A stretch of DNA of 64,000 bases from SIG307 sp045596385 (lineage in GTDB: Bacteria > Bacillota > Clostridia > Lachnospirales > Lachnospiraceae), in assembly GCA_045596385.1 (NCBI GenBank), contig JAZOCC010000015.1, forward strand, positions 62,001-126,000. Direction: 5' to 3'. Made by a program: the position numbers and the translations under genes. The notes under the pieces were generated by a model. It was not told where the DNA came from and did no database searches. It was given only the letters and a program-made list of their open reading frames with translations. Every line of letters begins with the position of its first letter. The stretch's first letter is position 1. Positions 34,272-41,983 of this stretch are shown piece after piece.

Positions 34272-34691
34272 TTATGCCAGATTCTCTGTCAGACGACCAA
34301 GCAAGCAAATCAGCTGGTCCTTTTCTTCTTCCGTAAATCCGGTAAAACCTTTCTCCTCAATTTCGTCTACCACACGGTCCACCTCATCCGCAAGACGACG
34401 GCCCTCCTCCGTCAGATAGATACGAAAGGCCCGCTTTCCGCCGGACACATGGTCAACCTCCTTACGAATCATCCCACGTTTTTCCATATTGGATAAAAGA
34501 ACCACCATGGTTGCCGGTTCCACATAACACAATGCTGCCAACTCTTTTTGTAAATATCCCTCCTGAAAACGTAGGCGGGACAACACCTTCGGCTGACCCG
34601 GAGATAAATCCAAATCCCGGAATCCGCTCCAACAACTCTTCTGATGGGCTGCCGACGCACTAAGCAAAGAAACAATCAACTGTTCTCTCAT
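34272..34691 (-). CDS. MarR-family regulator of the esterase/xylanase locus
   Basis: A 139-residue winged-helix regulator: LSPGQPKVLSRL, then YLQKELAALCYVEPATMVVLLSNMEKRG (recognition helix) and the wing GGKRAFRIYLTEEG. It is the first gene of an operon with the CE1-GH10 gene and two esterases. The 14-base palindrome ATTAGAAGCCTAAT in its promoter recurs as ATTAGAATTCTAAT in the promoter of the divergent cytoplasmic esterase at 36655, so it probably controls both. A phenolic acid such as ferulate would be a sensible effector, as for other MarR proteins of hydroxycinnamate genes, but this is inference. Confidence 0.9.
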   Translation of the reverse strand: MREQLIVSLLSASAAHQKSCWSGFRDLDLSPGQPKVLSRLRFQEGYLQKELAALCYVEPATMVVLLSNMEKRGMIRKEVDHVSGGKRAFRIYLTEEGRRLADEVDRVVDEIEEKGFTGFTEEEKDQLICLLGRLTENLA

Positions 34692-34713
34692 TCTTTTCCT
34701 CCGAATAAAACTG

Positions 34714-34768
34714 ATTAGAAGCCTAATTTATACACTTCTAATTATACTTGTTTTCTTTGAAATGTCAA
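34714..34768 (-). promoter_or_regulatory. marR operon promoter with MarR-type operator
   Basis: On the minus strand TTGACA (34763-34768), 16 bases, TATAAT (34741-34746). ATTAGAAGCCTAAT (34714-34727) lies just downstream, and a further half site, CTTCTAAT (34735-34742), overlaps the -10. Confidence 0.72.
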
Positions 34769-34779
34769 GCAATACAGTC

Positions 34780-34925
34780 GTGCGAGCGATAAGCGCGCAG
34801 GCTGCGCTTGTCGCTCGCACGCACCTCGCGACTTTCGTCGTTCGGTCGTGGGCACGTTCGCATGACTGTGCTACTGCTTAAGAACAAGTTCTCGCATTCG
34901 CGCAGCCATGCTCACTTTGCCTGCA
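34780..34925 (-). repeat. Family-2 repeat, copy C (- orientation), with a long hairpin
   Basis: Read on the minus strand it starts TGCAGGCAAAGTGAGCATG directly after the xylanase terminator and continues through CATGCGAACGTGCCCACGAC, as in copy A. It ends in a 17-bp hairpin (34780-34820, GTGCGAGCGA with TCGCTCGCAC). There is no coding potential that I trust. Confidence 0.65.
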
Positions 34926-34930
34926 CACAA

Positions 34931-34958
34931 AAAGAGACCGCCCTTTTGTGCGGTCTCC
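34931..34958 (-). terminator. Terminator of the GH10 xylanase gene
   Basis: On the minus strand GGAGACCGC...GCGGTCTC followed by TTTTT, seven bases after the stop codon. Confidence 0.88.
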
Positions 34959-34964
34959 TTACCG

Positions 34965-36416
34965 TTAATCTTCTGTCTTGGTCATTGCTTCTAAAACCTT
35001 ATAATAAGCATCCTTTTTCTTGCAATCCTTGTCAAACAAGCCGCAATACGGAGAATTCTGACGATAATTATCGTTCCACTCACCCAAATTCGGGTCATCC
35101 GTAATACCCCAGATGGAAATATTGGTAAGCATCTTTTCCTTCTCGTTTAATGCCACATACATGTCAAACAGCTTGCCGCAAAACTCCGCATGCTCCGCCA
35201 TCAAAGTCTCATCATAATTACGAACCGCCATCTCCGTCACATGCACTTCAACCCCCAGAGCATGATACTTCTCGATTGCTTCCTTAATCATGTCGATATG
35301 AGACTCATCAAGACAGCCTTCCTGCTCACCGTAACCGCCGATGTAGCTCTGCAGACCTACCCCTTCACAAAGCTTACGATAATTACCGTTGGAGTCCTTC
35401 GCATAATGATTAATACTCTTTACCACTTCACAGATGGAATCTCTCTTTTCCGGGAAATAGGCATTGTAATCGTTATAGAACAACGTAATACTTACCTCCG
35501 GATTCTGACGCTGAAGCTTTTCTACCACATCCTTTGCGCAAAGGAAAGAGAACTCCACATAATCCTTACCGATAATATTGTAAAACTGATTCTCTGTCGC
35601 ACCTCGTAATGTACGGATATGACGTGCGTCGGATGCATCATAATCCTTTTCGCTGTCACCTACCGCCTCGTTTACAACATCCCAGCAATAAACCACACCC
35701 GGGTATTCCGTCTCGAAATGGGTAATTACCTTCTCGATGTAATACTGCAGACGTTTCTTCATGGTTGCCTGGTCTACATACGGACCATTATCGGTATACC
35801 CCTCTCTAAAAAACCAGTCACACATATACGCATCCCAAACCAATACATGCCCTCTGACACCGATCCCTAACAGCTCTGCCTTGGAAACAATGGCATCTGC
35901 CTGGGAAAAATCAATCGCCGGCATCCCGTCCGGACTTGTCTGGGAAACGCTCTGATTTAACATGGAGTAAGCCTTCATCTCGTTCGCTGCGGTCACGCTG
36001 TTAAACTCATCCATAACCATCATCACATAATTCAAATCCCGGTCGGAATACGCACTTACCACAGTACCGAAACTGAAACCGCAATCCGCAGCAGCATCCT
36101 TTAAGGTACCCTCCAGCTTTACCACCGGCTTTAAGGTCGGCTTCGGAGCCTCCGTAGGCTCTGGATTCTCTGTCCCTTCCGGCGCCGTTGTCACTTCCGG
36201 TGCATCGGTAGCTTCCGGGGCTTTCGTTGCCTCCGGGGCCTTTGTCGCTTGCGGTTCCTTCGTCGGTACAGCCGTTGCAGTCGGCTCGGCCGGTTCCGTA
36301 ATCCCCGGCGTCGTGTCCCCACTTACCGGTGCATCCGTATCTTTACAGCCTGCCATTCCAAGCAACAATGCCAGACAGCATACACTTGCTATCATTTTCT
36401 TTCCTAACTTATACAT
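34965..36416 (-). CDS. Secreted GH10 endo-xylanase lipoprotein
   Basis: A 483-residue lipoprotein (MYKLGKKM, lipobox GMAGC) with a Thr/Pro/Glu linker containing APEATKAPEATDAPE repeats (about 35-105), then a GH10 catalytic domain (about 110-480). Acid/base Glu is in CWDVVNEAVGDSEKDY, nucleophile Glu in VHVTEMAVR; GVRGHVLVWDAYMCDWF is also characteristic. It is paralogous to the GH10 half of the 32036 gene. The start at 36416 gives the signal peptide; a longer frame start at 36455 lacks a good ribosome site. Its promoter has no MarR-type palindrome, so regulation may differ. Confidence 0.93.
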   Translation of the reverse strand: MYKLGKKMIASVCCLALLLGMAGCKDTDAPVSGDTTPGITEPAEPTATAVPTKEPQATKAPEATKAPEATDAPEVTTAPEGTENPEPTEAPKPTLKPVVKLEGTLKDAAADCGFSFGTVVSAYSDRDLNYVMMVMDEFNSVTAANEMKAYSMLNQSVSQTSPDGMPAIDFSQADAIVSKAELLGIGVRGHVLVWDAYMCDWFFREGYTDNGPYVDQATMKKRLQYYIEKVITHFETEYPGVVYCWDVVNEAVGDSEKDYDASDARHIRTLRGATENQFYNIIGKDYVEFSFLCAKDVVEKLQRQNPEVSITLFYNDYNAYFPEKRDSICEVVKSINHYAKDSNGNYRKLCEGVGLQSYIGGYGEQEGCLDESHIDMIKEAIEKYHALGVEVHVTEMAVRNYDETLMAEHAEFCGKLFDMYVALNEKEKMLTNISIWGITDDPNLGEWNDNYRQNSPYCGLFDKDCKKKDAYYKVLEAMTKTED

Positions 36417-36500
36417 CGTTCTTTCCGTCCCTTCTCCGTAAAAAACATTCCGCACCTGTCGCAGGCGCGGGCAGAAAGATTCAAAAACCTTCCGAATACT

Positions 36501-36528
36501 ATTGTATCTTGTTTTTCCCGAAAGTCAA
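36501..36528 (-). promoter_or_regulatory. Promoter of the GH10 xylanase gene
   Basis: On the minus strand TTGACT (36523-36528), 16 bases, TACAAT (36501-36506). Confidence 0.6.
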
Positions 36529-36573
36529 TTAACATTCTGTGAACGTACGGATTTTTCCGTGAAATCTTTTTGT

Positions 36574-36622
36574 TTGACAACCCGCTCCGTCTATGTTATT
36601 CTATATTTATTAGAATTCTAAT
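36574..36622 (+). promoter_or_regulatory. Promoter and MarR-type operator of the cytoplasmic esterase
   Basis: TTGACA (36574-36579), 17 bases, TATTCT (36597-36602), followed by the perfect palindrome ATTAGAATTCTAAT (36609-36622). Twelve of 14 bases match the site in the marR promoter. Confidence 0.75.
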
Positions 36623-36654
36623 TTATGAGTTTCCACTCGTGTCAGGAGGTATTT

Positions 36655-37473
36655 ATGAGTTTTGATTACACAACCCCACAGGGCTTTGACGAAGCGTCCG
36701 CGGCATCCGCAGGCTGGACCCGCCAAACCGTTACATATCCGTCCAAAACCACCGGCGCAGACCGTCTTTGTCACGTTATTTTACCGGCGGGTTATACGAA
36801 AGAGAAGACCTACCCGGTGCTCTATCTGTTACACGGCATCGGCGGCGACCATAACGAATGGCTGGGCGGCAATCCGTTAGAAGTTGTCGGTAATCTGGCA
36901 GGTGCAGGCGAAGCTACGGAAATGCTTGTTGTTATCCCGAATGTCCGCGCCATGAAAGAGGATGCGATTCCGCAGGAGGTATACGGCCCGGTTAACATTG
37001 CGGCCTTCGACAACTTTATCAACGACTTACGAGACGATTTAATGCCGTTTATCGCAGCAAATTTCAGCATTAAAACCGGCCGCGAAAACACTGCCATCGC
37101 CGGTCTTTCCATGGGCGGCAGAGAGTCCCTTTTCATCGGCTTCTCCATGCCGGAGACCTTCGGCTATATCGGTGCCTTCAGTCCGGCTCCGGGTCTTTTG
37201 CCGCTGTCTTTCCCGGGCATGGGGGACAGACCTGCCTTCCCGGGCCAGTTTACGGAAGAACAGCTCAGTTTCAAAGAAGGCGTACCGACCCCGTATTTCA
37301 TCATGATGTGCAACGGTGAGCAGGATGAAATCGTAAAGCTCTGCACCGCTTCCTACGAAGCCGCTTTCAACAAAAACGGCGTGGAGCATCTGTATTACAC
37401 CATGCCGGGCGGGCATGATTTTACCGTATGGAAAAACGGGCTGTATCAGTATGCGAAGAGGATTTTTAAATAA
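36655..37473 (+). CDS. Cytoplasmic CE1/esterase D-type hydrolase
   Basis: A 272-residue alpha/beta hydrolase without a signal peptide. Motifs: LYLLHGIGGDHNEW, AGLSMGGRESLF (nucleophile Ser), Asp in MCNGEQDE, His in MPGGHDFTVWKNGLYQYAKR. It is related to the secreted esterases of the locus but probably acts on imported feruloylated or acetylated xylo-oligosaccharides. The start at 36655 follows AGGAGG by five bases. Its promoter carries the same palindrome as marR, so it belongs to the same predicted regulon while lying on the opposite strand. Confidence 0.9.
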   Translation: MSFDYTTPQGFDEASAASAGWTRQTVTYPSKTTGADRLCHVILPAGYTKEKTYPVLYLLHGIGGDHNEWLGGNPLEVVGNLAGAGEATEMLVVIPNVRAMKEDAIPQEVYGPVNIAAFDNFINDLRDDLMPFIAANFSIKTGRENTAIAGLSMGGRESLFIGFSMPETFGYIGAFSPAPGLLPLSFPGMGDRPAFPGQFTEEQLSFKEGVPTPYFIMMCNGEQDEIVKLCTASYEAAFNKNGVEHLYYTMPGGHDFTVWKNGLYQYAKRIFK

Positions 37474-37494
37474 CATCAATTTTCATTAAAACAA

Positions 37495-37553
37495 GACGCC
37501 GGAATATCAGGGACATGCAATATCCATTCCATGTTCCCCAAAACTCCGGCGCC
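37495..37553. terminator. Bidirectional terminator-like hairpin
   Basis: CGCCGGA (37498-37504) pairs with TCCGGCG (37545-37551), with an inner GGGACATG...CATGTTCCC stem. It lies between the convergent esterase and MalY-like genes. Confidence 0.7.
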
Positions 37554-37568
37554 TTACCGTATTTTCCT

Positions 37569-38792
37569 TTAAGCACGAAACACATACTGATCCAGGCGCT
37601 CAAACGCTTCCTTTACCCTTGCAAACGGCAGTGCCAGATTCATGCGGATGGCATACTTCCCATGAAAAGCCCGTCCGTCCTGCCAGAGCACACCTACGGA
37701 GAGGCCTGCCTGTTGGAGCTCGTCCATGGTCTTTTCGTGGGTCTTGCACCACTCCTCACAATCTAAGAATAGCATGTACGTCGCCTGTGGCTCTGATACT
37801 TTCACTCCCTTCCAGTGCGTGGAAATAAAGTCGCAGGCATAATTTATATTGTTTGTTAACACTTCTTTCAGCTCCCCAAGCCATTCCTCTCCCTCCGGCG
37901 TATAGGCCCCCATGAGCGCGTACATAGACAGCACGTTCATGCTGTTATAATGACACAAGGATGCTTCCTTCCGCAGTCTGTCCCTCAGTCGCTTATTATA
38001 TACGATATGGTAGCTGCCGATTAAGCCCGCCAGATTGAAGGTCTTGGACGGTGCATAAAACGCAATGGTCCGGTTCTTTGCATCTTCCGACACCGACTGG
38101 GTCGGAATGTGATAGTGGTCCGCCAAATACAGATCCGACCAGATTTCATCGGAGATTACATATACATCATACTTTTTGAACAACTCCATGGCTGTTTCGA
38201 TTTCCCAACGCTCCCAGGCCCGGCCCGTCGGGTTGTGAGGGCTGCAAAAAATCACTGCATGAATGTGTTGCTCTCTTATCTTCCGCTCCATATCTTCAAA
38301 ATCCATACGCCATATATTGTTTTCATCCAAGACCAAAGGACTGTGCACCAGCTCGTAACCTGCATTTCCGAGAGCTCCGGTAAAGCCCACATAGGTCGGC
38401 GCATGTACCAGTATTTTATCTCCACGGGAACACAAAATCCCGGCTGCACTGACCACACCACCCAGCACACCGTTTTCGTATCCGATACACTCCGCCGTCA
38501 GACCCTCTGCCTTATTTCGCTCGGTCTGCCACCGGATAATCGCATCGAAATACTCCTGCCGCAGAGAAAAATACCCGTACACCGGATGTTCTAAACGCTC
38601 CTTAATTGCTGCCGGAATCGACGGCGCCGTAGCAAAATTCATATCTGCCACCCACATCGGAATCGCGTCAAAGCCTTCCTTTAGCGGGACGGAAAAATAG
38701 CCTTCGCCGGACTCTCTTGCCGCCGCAGGCATTTCCACCGCCAAGGCATCCTTACCGGTGCGGTCGATGATGGATGTAAAATCGTAGGTCAT
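37569..38792 (-). CDS. MalY/PatB-type PLP-dependent C-S lyase / aminotransferase
   Basis: A 407-residue fold-type I PLP enzyme. Family features: PMWVADMNFATAPSIPAAIKER-like start region, FCSPHNPTGRAWERWE, the VISDEIWSDL segment, and the PLP lysine in FYAPSKTFNLAGLIGSY. MalY/PatB proteins cleave cystathionine to homocysteine, and some moonlight as regulators. The start at 38792 follows AAGGAG; a longer frame start is unlikely. It is a single gene. The exact substrate (cystathionine, cysteine) cannot be told from sequence. Confidence 0.9.
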   Translation of the reverse strand: MTYDFTSIIDRTGKDALAVEMPAAARESGEGYFSVPLKEGFDAIPMWVADMNFATAPSIPAAIKERLEHPVYGYFSLRQEYFDAIIRWQTERNKAEGLTAECIGYENGVLGGVVSAAGILCSRGDKILVHAPTYVGFTGALGNAGYELVHSPLVLDENNIWRMDFEDMERKIREQHIHAVIFCSPHNPTGRAWERWEIETAMELFKKYDVYVISDEIWSDLYLADHYHIPTQSVSEDAKNRTIAFYAPSKTFNLAGLIGSYHIVYNKRLRDRLRKEASLCHYNSMNVLSMYALMGAYTPEGEEWLGELKEVLTNNINYACDFISTHWKGVKVSEPQATYMLFLDCEEWCKTHEKTMDELQQAGLSVGVLWQDGRAFHGKYAIRMNLALPFARVKEAFERLDQYVFRA

Positions 38793-38828
38793 GGCCGGTC
38801 TCCTTTTCATTGGGTTTGTCGTGTCATT

Positions 38829-39340
38829 CTAACACAAACGTTTTTCTATATATGCATTTTTAGGCAATCCGTTCCCAAAAGCAATGTCATACAACTCCCT
38901 TGCAGCCGCCTTCTCCCCCATATCAATCAACGCATTTACGGCAGAGATAAAAGCGAAGTCTTCTCCGAATTTCCTGAAACTGCTTTCCGGTATACAGACC
39001 ACCACCAATCGGAATAGCCGTCCTTCTCCAAGGTCAATCTCTGGGTAGCATCACAAACGAGCCAGTACAGATAGCTTTTATCCTGCGCTACAATATGCTC
39101 ATAGAAGGCTTGGTGGTTTCTCCGCAATGCATGTCCGTCCCGAAGCAGTGCGTAGTTATCAGAAATATTCCAATAGCAAAAGCCCATATCTTCAAAGCCG
39201 GTAACCTCTTTATTTGCTATTACAGCTTCCAAATACTCTATTAATTCGAAATCCTTTTGTTTCTTTTCTTCCAAGGACAGCGTACCACGTTGTCCGGTAA
39301 TTTTCAACTCCCGAAAACGTGTTTTAATTTGTGGATTCAA
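38829..39340 (-). pseudogene. Frameshifted hypothetical gene
   Basis: The reading frame starts at a TTG (39340) with a strong GGGGAGGTG site six bases upstream and runs to a stop at 38936, ending in an unlikely tail (KAVSGNSEKTSLLSLP). From about 38970, another frame continues with protein-like sequence (FRKFGEDFAFISAVNALIDM, then KAAARELYDIAFGNG) to a stop at 38829. Joining both gives one protein of ~170 residues. I do not recognise the family; the N-part has KTRFRELKITGQRG and GFCYWNISDNYALLRDGHAL. A real mutation, a sequencing error or programmed frameshifting could each explain it. Confidence 0.6.
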
Positions 39341-39555
39341 GCGGACACCTCCCCATAATAACAGTGATTCTGTTTTCATTCTACGAGGAGTTGCATAGAT
39401 TTGCAAGACTTGTAAGAAAGGGGGAATTGTGGTATACTATTAAGGAACCATTTCACTTATCTCCACTCAAAGTTGAGTCACAGATTATACCATTCTACTG
39501 ACGGTTCGTGTTCTTTGGGATGCAGATTTGTTATACTGAACACGGAGGTGAATTT

Positions 39556-40032
39556 ATGGATCAAGTTAAAATCGGACACTTTATTGCCCAATGTCGGAAA
39601 GAGAAAAATCTAACACAAGCCCAACTCGCAGAACAACTGAATCTTACAGACCGGGCTGTTTCAAAATGGGAAACGGGAAAGGGATTACCCGACGCTTCGG
39701 TCATGCCGGAATTATGTGGCTTGCTCGGCATTAGTATAAATGAATTATTTAGCGGGGAACAGATATACACGAATGACTATAAAAGGAAAGCAGAAGAAAA
39801 CCTGCTCCGAATAAAAAGAGAAGCTGAAAGGGCAAAGGCCTTTCGCATATTGATTGTGTGCTTCTCCATCCTTTCTTTGACCCTGATTGTCAGTTCCTTG
39901 CTCGTTTACTTTTTTACCGAAGGTAACGCATATTCGACAATTCTGACTCTGGGAACACTGGGTGTATCGACAGCAATCACTTCATTGTCGCTGTACATAG
40001 GGTATCGATTAGAGAAGCAGGAAAAAGGCTAA
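39556..40032 (+). CDS. XRE-family regulator with C-terminal membrane segments
   Basis: A 158-residue protein. Residues 5-65 are an XRE helix-turn-helix (IAQCRKEKNLTQAQLAEQLN, DRAVSKWETGKGLPD, and GISINELFSGE). After a basic coiled linker (80-105), two hydrophobic helices follow (about 108-128 and 133-152). The start at 39556 follows GGAGGTG. Membrane-tethered XRE proteins of this type are frequent in Clostridia; targets are unknown. A 15-base gap leads to the promoter of the antisense RNA at 40089, which I consider a separate unit. Confidence 0.85.
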   Translation: MDQVKIGHFIAQCRKEKNLTQAQLAEQLNLTDRAVSKWETGKGLPDASVMPELCGLLGISINELFSGEQIYTNDYKRKAEENLLRIKREAERAKAFRILIVCFSILSLTLIVSSLLVYFFTEGNAYSTILTLGTLGVSTAITSLSLYIGYRLEKQEKG

Positions 40033-40053
40033 AGCACAAAAAACAGATAGAGG

Positions 40054-40165
40054 TTGAATTTTAAGGAATCCTATGTTATAATAAACGTAGGCAAAGAGGC
40101 TAGTGTGTCCATGTTGGCACAAAAAACGAACCCCCACGAGTTGCAGCTCGTGGGGGTTCTTGTCT
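40054..40165 (+). ncRNA. Candidate antitoxin RNA of an Fst-like type I module
   Basis: A sigma-A promoter (TTGAAT 40054-40059, 17 bases, TATAAT 40077-40082) would start an RNA at about 40089. It contains AAAGAGGCTAGT (40093-40104) and TCCATG (40108-40113), the same spaced motifs as at 40276-40296, which are the antisense of the toxin start region. It ends at the strong hairpin 40129-40158. The RNA can thus pair with the toxin mRNA at its start and over the shared terminator. This is the par/Fst layout of convergent RNAs with direct repeats. Confidence 0.6.
40129..40158. terminator. Shared bidirectional terminator of the toxin-antitoxin module
   Basis: A 12-bp perfect stem, AACCCCCACGAG with CTCGTGGGGGTT, loop TTGCAG. 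The minus-strand side is followed by CGTTTTTT and the plus side by CTTGTCTGTTTT. Confidence 0.88.
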
Positions 40166-40208
40166 GTTTTATTTGGATGGCAAGACCAGACCATCAGGCT
40201 CATTACCG

Positions 40209-40295
40209 CTATTCCTCACCATCGAACCATTTGCATATGTAGTAGGCAACTACACTTGCCAAGACGGAAAGGATAAAAGAGGCTAGTACTTCCAT
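40209..40295 (-). CDS. Putative type I toxin, 28-residue membrane peptide (Fst-like)
   Basis: A short ORF reading MEVLASFILSVLASVVAYY, then ICKWFDGEE and stop: one membrane helix followed by a charged tail, as in Fst/Ldr-type toxins. The AGGAAGGGGG ribosome site ends seven bases before the ATG and can pair with CCCCT just upstream, which would hide it. An extended -10 (TGATATAAT) precedes it on the minus strand near 40340-40348. The adjacent convergent RNA with direct repeats supports a regulated toxin. Toxicity itself is not shown by sequence. Confidence 0.6.
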   Translation of the reverse strand: MEVLASFILSVLASVVAYYICKWFDGEE

Positions 40296-40395
40296 GATAG
40301 CACCCCCTTCCTGTACCGGTATAGGGGACGGTAACATGATTATTATATCACACATTTGTTCGATTGCATAGCATTAATTTGCATATTATAGTAAA

Positions 40396-40625
40396 CAAAA
40401 TGGCTAAATACAGACTCCTGTCAAGCCGGTTTAAGCCATTCGGAATCCGCTACGCTCCTTCCTCATGGAGGCGGTCGGTAAGACGAAGGAAAGCTTTCGA
40501 CGAACTGTCGTGTCGCTACTTTGTTATGACGTAACACGCCATAACAAAGGCTTCGCCTGACAGAAGGCAAAAACAAAGCGCCTTTGCAAGCAAGCTTGCA
40601 GGCGCTTGTATTTTACCTTCTTGCA
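40396..40625 (-). repeat. Structured intergenic region and terminator downstream of rubrerythrin
   Basis: On the minus strand the rubrerythrin terminator is a long hairpin (40562-40582 with 40601-40621). It is followed by an imperfect pairing of CTGTCAGGCGAAGCC (40546-40560) with a distal CTGTCAAGCC (40419-40428), and a 10-bp hairpin CTTTGTTATG/CATAACAAAG (40519-40549). GTGTCGCT near 40623-40632 can also pair with AGCGACAC at 40510-40517. I see no gene. It may be another structured element. Confidence 0.5.
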
Positions 40626-40655
40626 GCGACACTCTGAAAATGCCACTGTTCCATC

Positions 40656-41198
40656 TTAGCCGAAGTATCTCTTAAGCAATCCTTCGAATGCCTTTCCGTG
40701 TCTTGCCTCGTCGCGAGCCATCTCGTGGACGGTATCATGGATTGCATCTAAGTTCTGAGCCTTTGCTCTCTTTGCAAGGTCGGTCTTTCCTGCAGTTGCA
40801 CCGTTCTCGGCATCGACACGAAGCTCAAGGTTCTTCTTGGTGCTGTCGGTTACTACTTCGCCGAGGAGCTCTGCAAACTTTGCAGCATGCTCAGCCTCTT
40901 CCCAAGCAGCCTTCTCATAGTACAAACCGATTTCCGGATATCCCTCTCTGTGTGCTACACGTGCCATTGCAAGGTACATACCAACCTCACAGCACTCACC
41001 TTCGAAGTTTGCACGAAGATCCATTAAGATATCCTCGCTTACGCCCTTTGCCACACCTACTACATGCTCAGAAGCCCAAACCTTCTCGCCTGCCTGCTCG
41101 GTAAACTTCTCAGCCGGTGCCTTACATACCGGACAAGCCTCCGGAGCGGAATCTCCCTCATGAACATAACCACATACATTGCATACATACTTTGCCAT
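40656..41198 (-). CDS. Rubrerythrin with N-terminal rubredoxin domain (reverse rubrerythrin)
   Basis: A 180-residue peroxide-scavenging protein of anaerobes. Rubredoxin motifs CNVCGY and CPVCKAP come first (residues 5-26), then a ferritin-like diiron domain with FEGECCEVGMYLAMARVAHREG, EEAEHAAKFAELLG and MARDEARHGKAFEGLL, supplying the Glu/His iron ligands. This reversed order is typical of clostridial enzymes that pass electrons from NADH to H2O2. A palindrome shared with the Fur-family gene at 41403 lies in its promoter, so it is probably PerR-controlled. Confidence 0.95.
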   Translation of the reverse strand: MAKYVCNVCGYVHEGDSAPEACPVCKAPAEKFTEQAGEKVWASEHVVGVAKGVSEDILMDLRANFEGECCEVGMYLAMARVAHREGYPEIGLYYEKAAWEEAEHAAKFAELLGEVVTDSTKKNLELRVDAENGATAGKTDLAKRAKAQNLDAIHDTVHEMARDEARHGKAFEGLLKRYFG

Positions 41199-41287
41199 AC
41201 TCGCTTCGCTGTGCCGCGCTTACGTCTTACACACAGCATCCTCCTTTTTTATAAAATGTTTTGTTCGGCTTTGCCGTTTGTTTTAAA

Positions 41288-41337
41288 TTAGTAATTGTTA
41301 CTGATATCAATATAGCATGTTTTGATTCGTTTGTCAA
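41288..41337 (-). promoter_or_regulatory. Rubrerythrin promoter with PerR-type operator
   Basis: On the minus strand TTGACA (41332-41337), 17 bases, TATATT (41309-41314). TTAGTAATTGTTACTGA (41288-41304) lies at the start point and matches the palindrome in front of the Fur-family gene (AGTAA-N3-TTACT). Confidence 0.72.
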
Positions 41338-41402
41338 TAGATTTTTGAAATAAATTAGGAATTATTCTTATTTTATTTGTAATCCCTGTTATTCCGGACC
41401 TC

Positions 41403-41792
41403 TTAGTTTGCTTTTTCCGCGGTACACTCCGGACAGCACCCGTAAAAATAAGCAAAATGCCCTTCAATAGTTCCCCCGAAGCTCGCTCCCGCAATAACGT
41501 TAATATGAGAAAGTCCTTCCATTTCCAAGTCCGAAACCCTTCCGCATTCTCTACAAAGGAAGTGATAGTGTTGCTCCGGATTTCCATCGTACCGGTCGCT
41601 GGTGCCGCCGCAGGACAAACGCAGGATATCTCCCGCCTCCGCCAGCATATTAAGATTACGGTATACCGTACCGAGACTGATGTTCGGAATACACTCCCGT
41701 ACATTCTCATACACCGTTTCTGCCGTAGGATGAGACTTCGTACTATGTAAATACTCCAAAATCGCATCCCGCTGTCTGCTATGTTTTATCAT
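41403..41792 (-). CDS. perR: Fur-family regulator, probably PerR
   Basis: A 129-residue Fur-type repressor. The winged helix includes HPTAETVYENVRECIPNISLGTVYRNLNML; the dimerisation domain has HYHFLCRECGRVSDLE and a C-terminal CCPEC, giving the two CxxC zinc sites of PerR/Fur proteins. The nearest gene with the same operator is rubrerythrin, which points to a peroxide-sensing PerR rather than an iron-uptake Fur. No upstream partner gene is present, and the promoter carries its own palindrome, suggesting autoregulation. Confidence 0.85.
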   Translation of the reverse strand: MIKHSRQRDAILEYLHSTKSHPTAETVYENVRECIPNISLGTVYRNLNMLAEAGDILRLSCGGTSDRYDGNPEQHYHFLCRECGRVSDLEMEGLSHINVIAGASFGGTIEGHFAYFYGCCPECTAEKAN

Positions 41793-41812
41793 AAATACCT
41801 CTTTTCGAATTA

Positions 41813-41863
41813 AACAGTAATAGTTACTAATATTAGTATAATATAGCTTATTGTTTCTGTCAA
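41813..41863 (-). promoter_or_regulatory. perR promoter with self-operator
   Basis: On the minus strand TTGACA (41858-41863), 17 bases, TATACT (41835-41840), then ATTAGTAACTATTACTG (41815-41831), the same AGTAA-N3-TTACT palindrome as in front of rubrerythrin. Confidence 0.72.
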
Positions 41864-41983
41864 GCCTTTTCTTCCTCTCACCGTTTATCGAATTCGGGCT
41901 CGTCCTCTCCTTTCATTTTCCATAAGTAAAAGACGGAATTCTCCTTATCCGACAATCCCGTCTTTACATCTTTCAAAGTATTC

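Noticed and set aside
29400..36260. Short tandem DNA repeats that might suggest a CRISPR array
   Set aside because: The repeats are in frame inside lipoprotein genes and encode Thr/Pro/Glu linkers; there are no spacers of regular length and no cas genes.
40054..40242. 62-residue plus-strand frame over the toxin-antitoxin module
   Set aside because: It would read through the 12-bp terminator stem and the antisense RNA; no ribosome site is present. The RNA explanation fits better.
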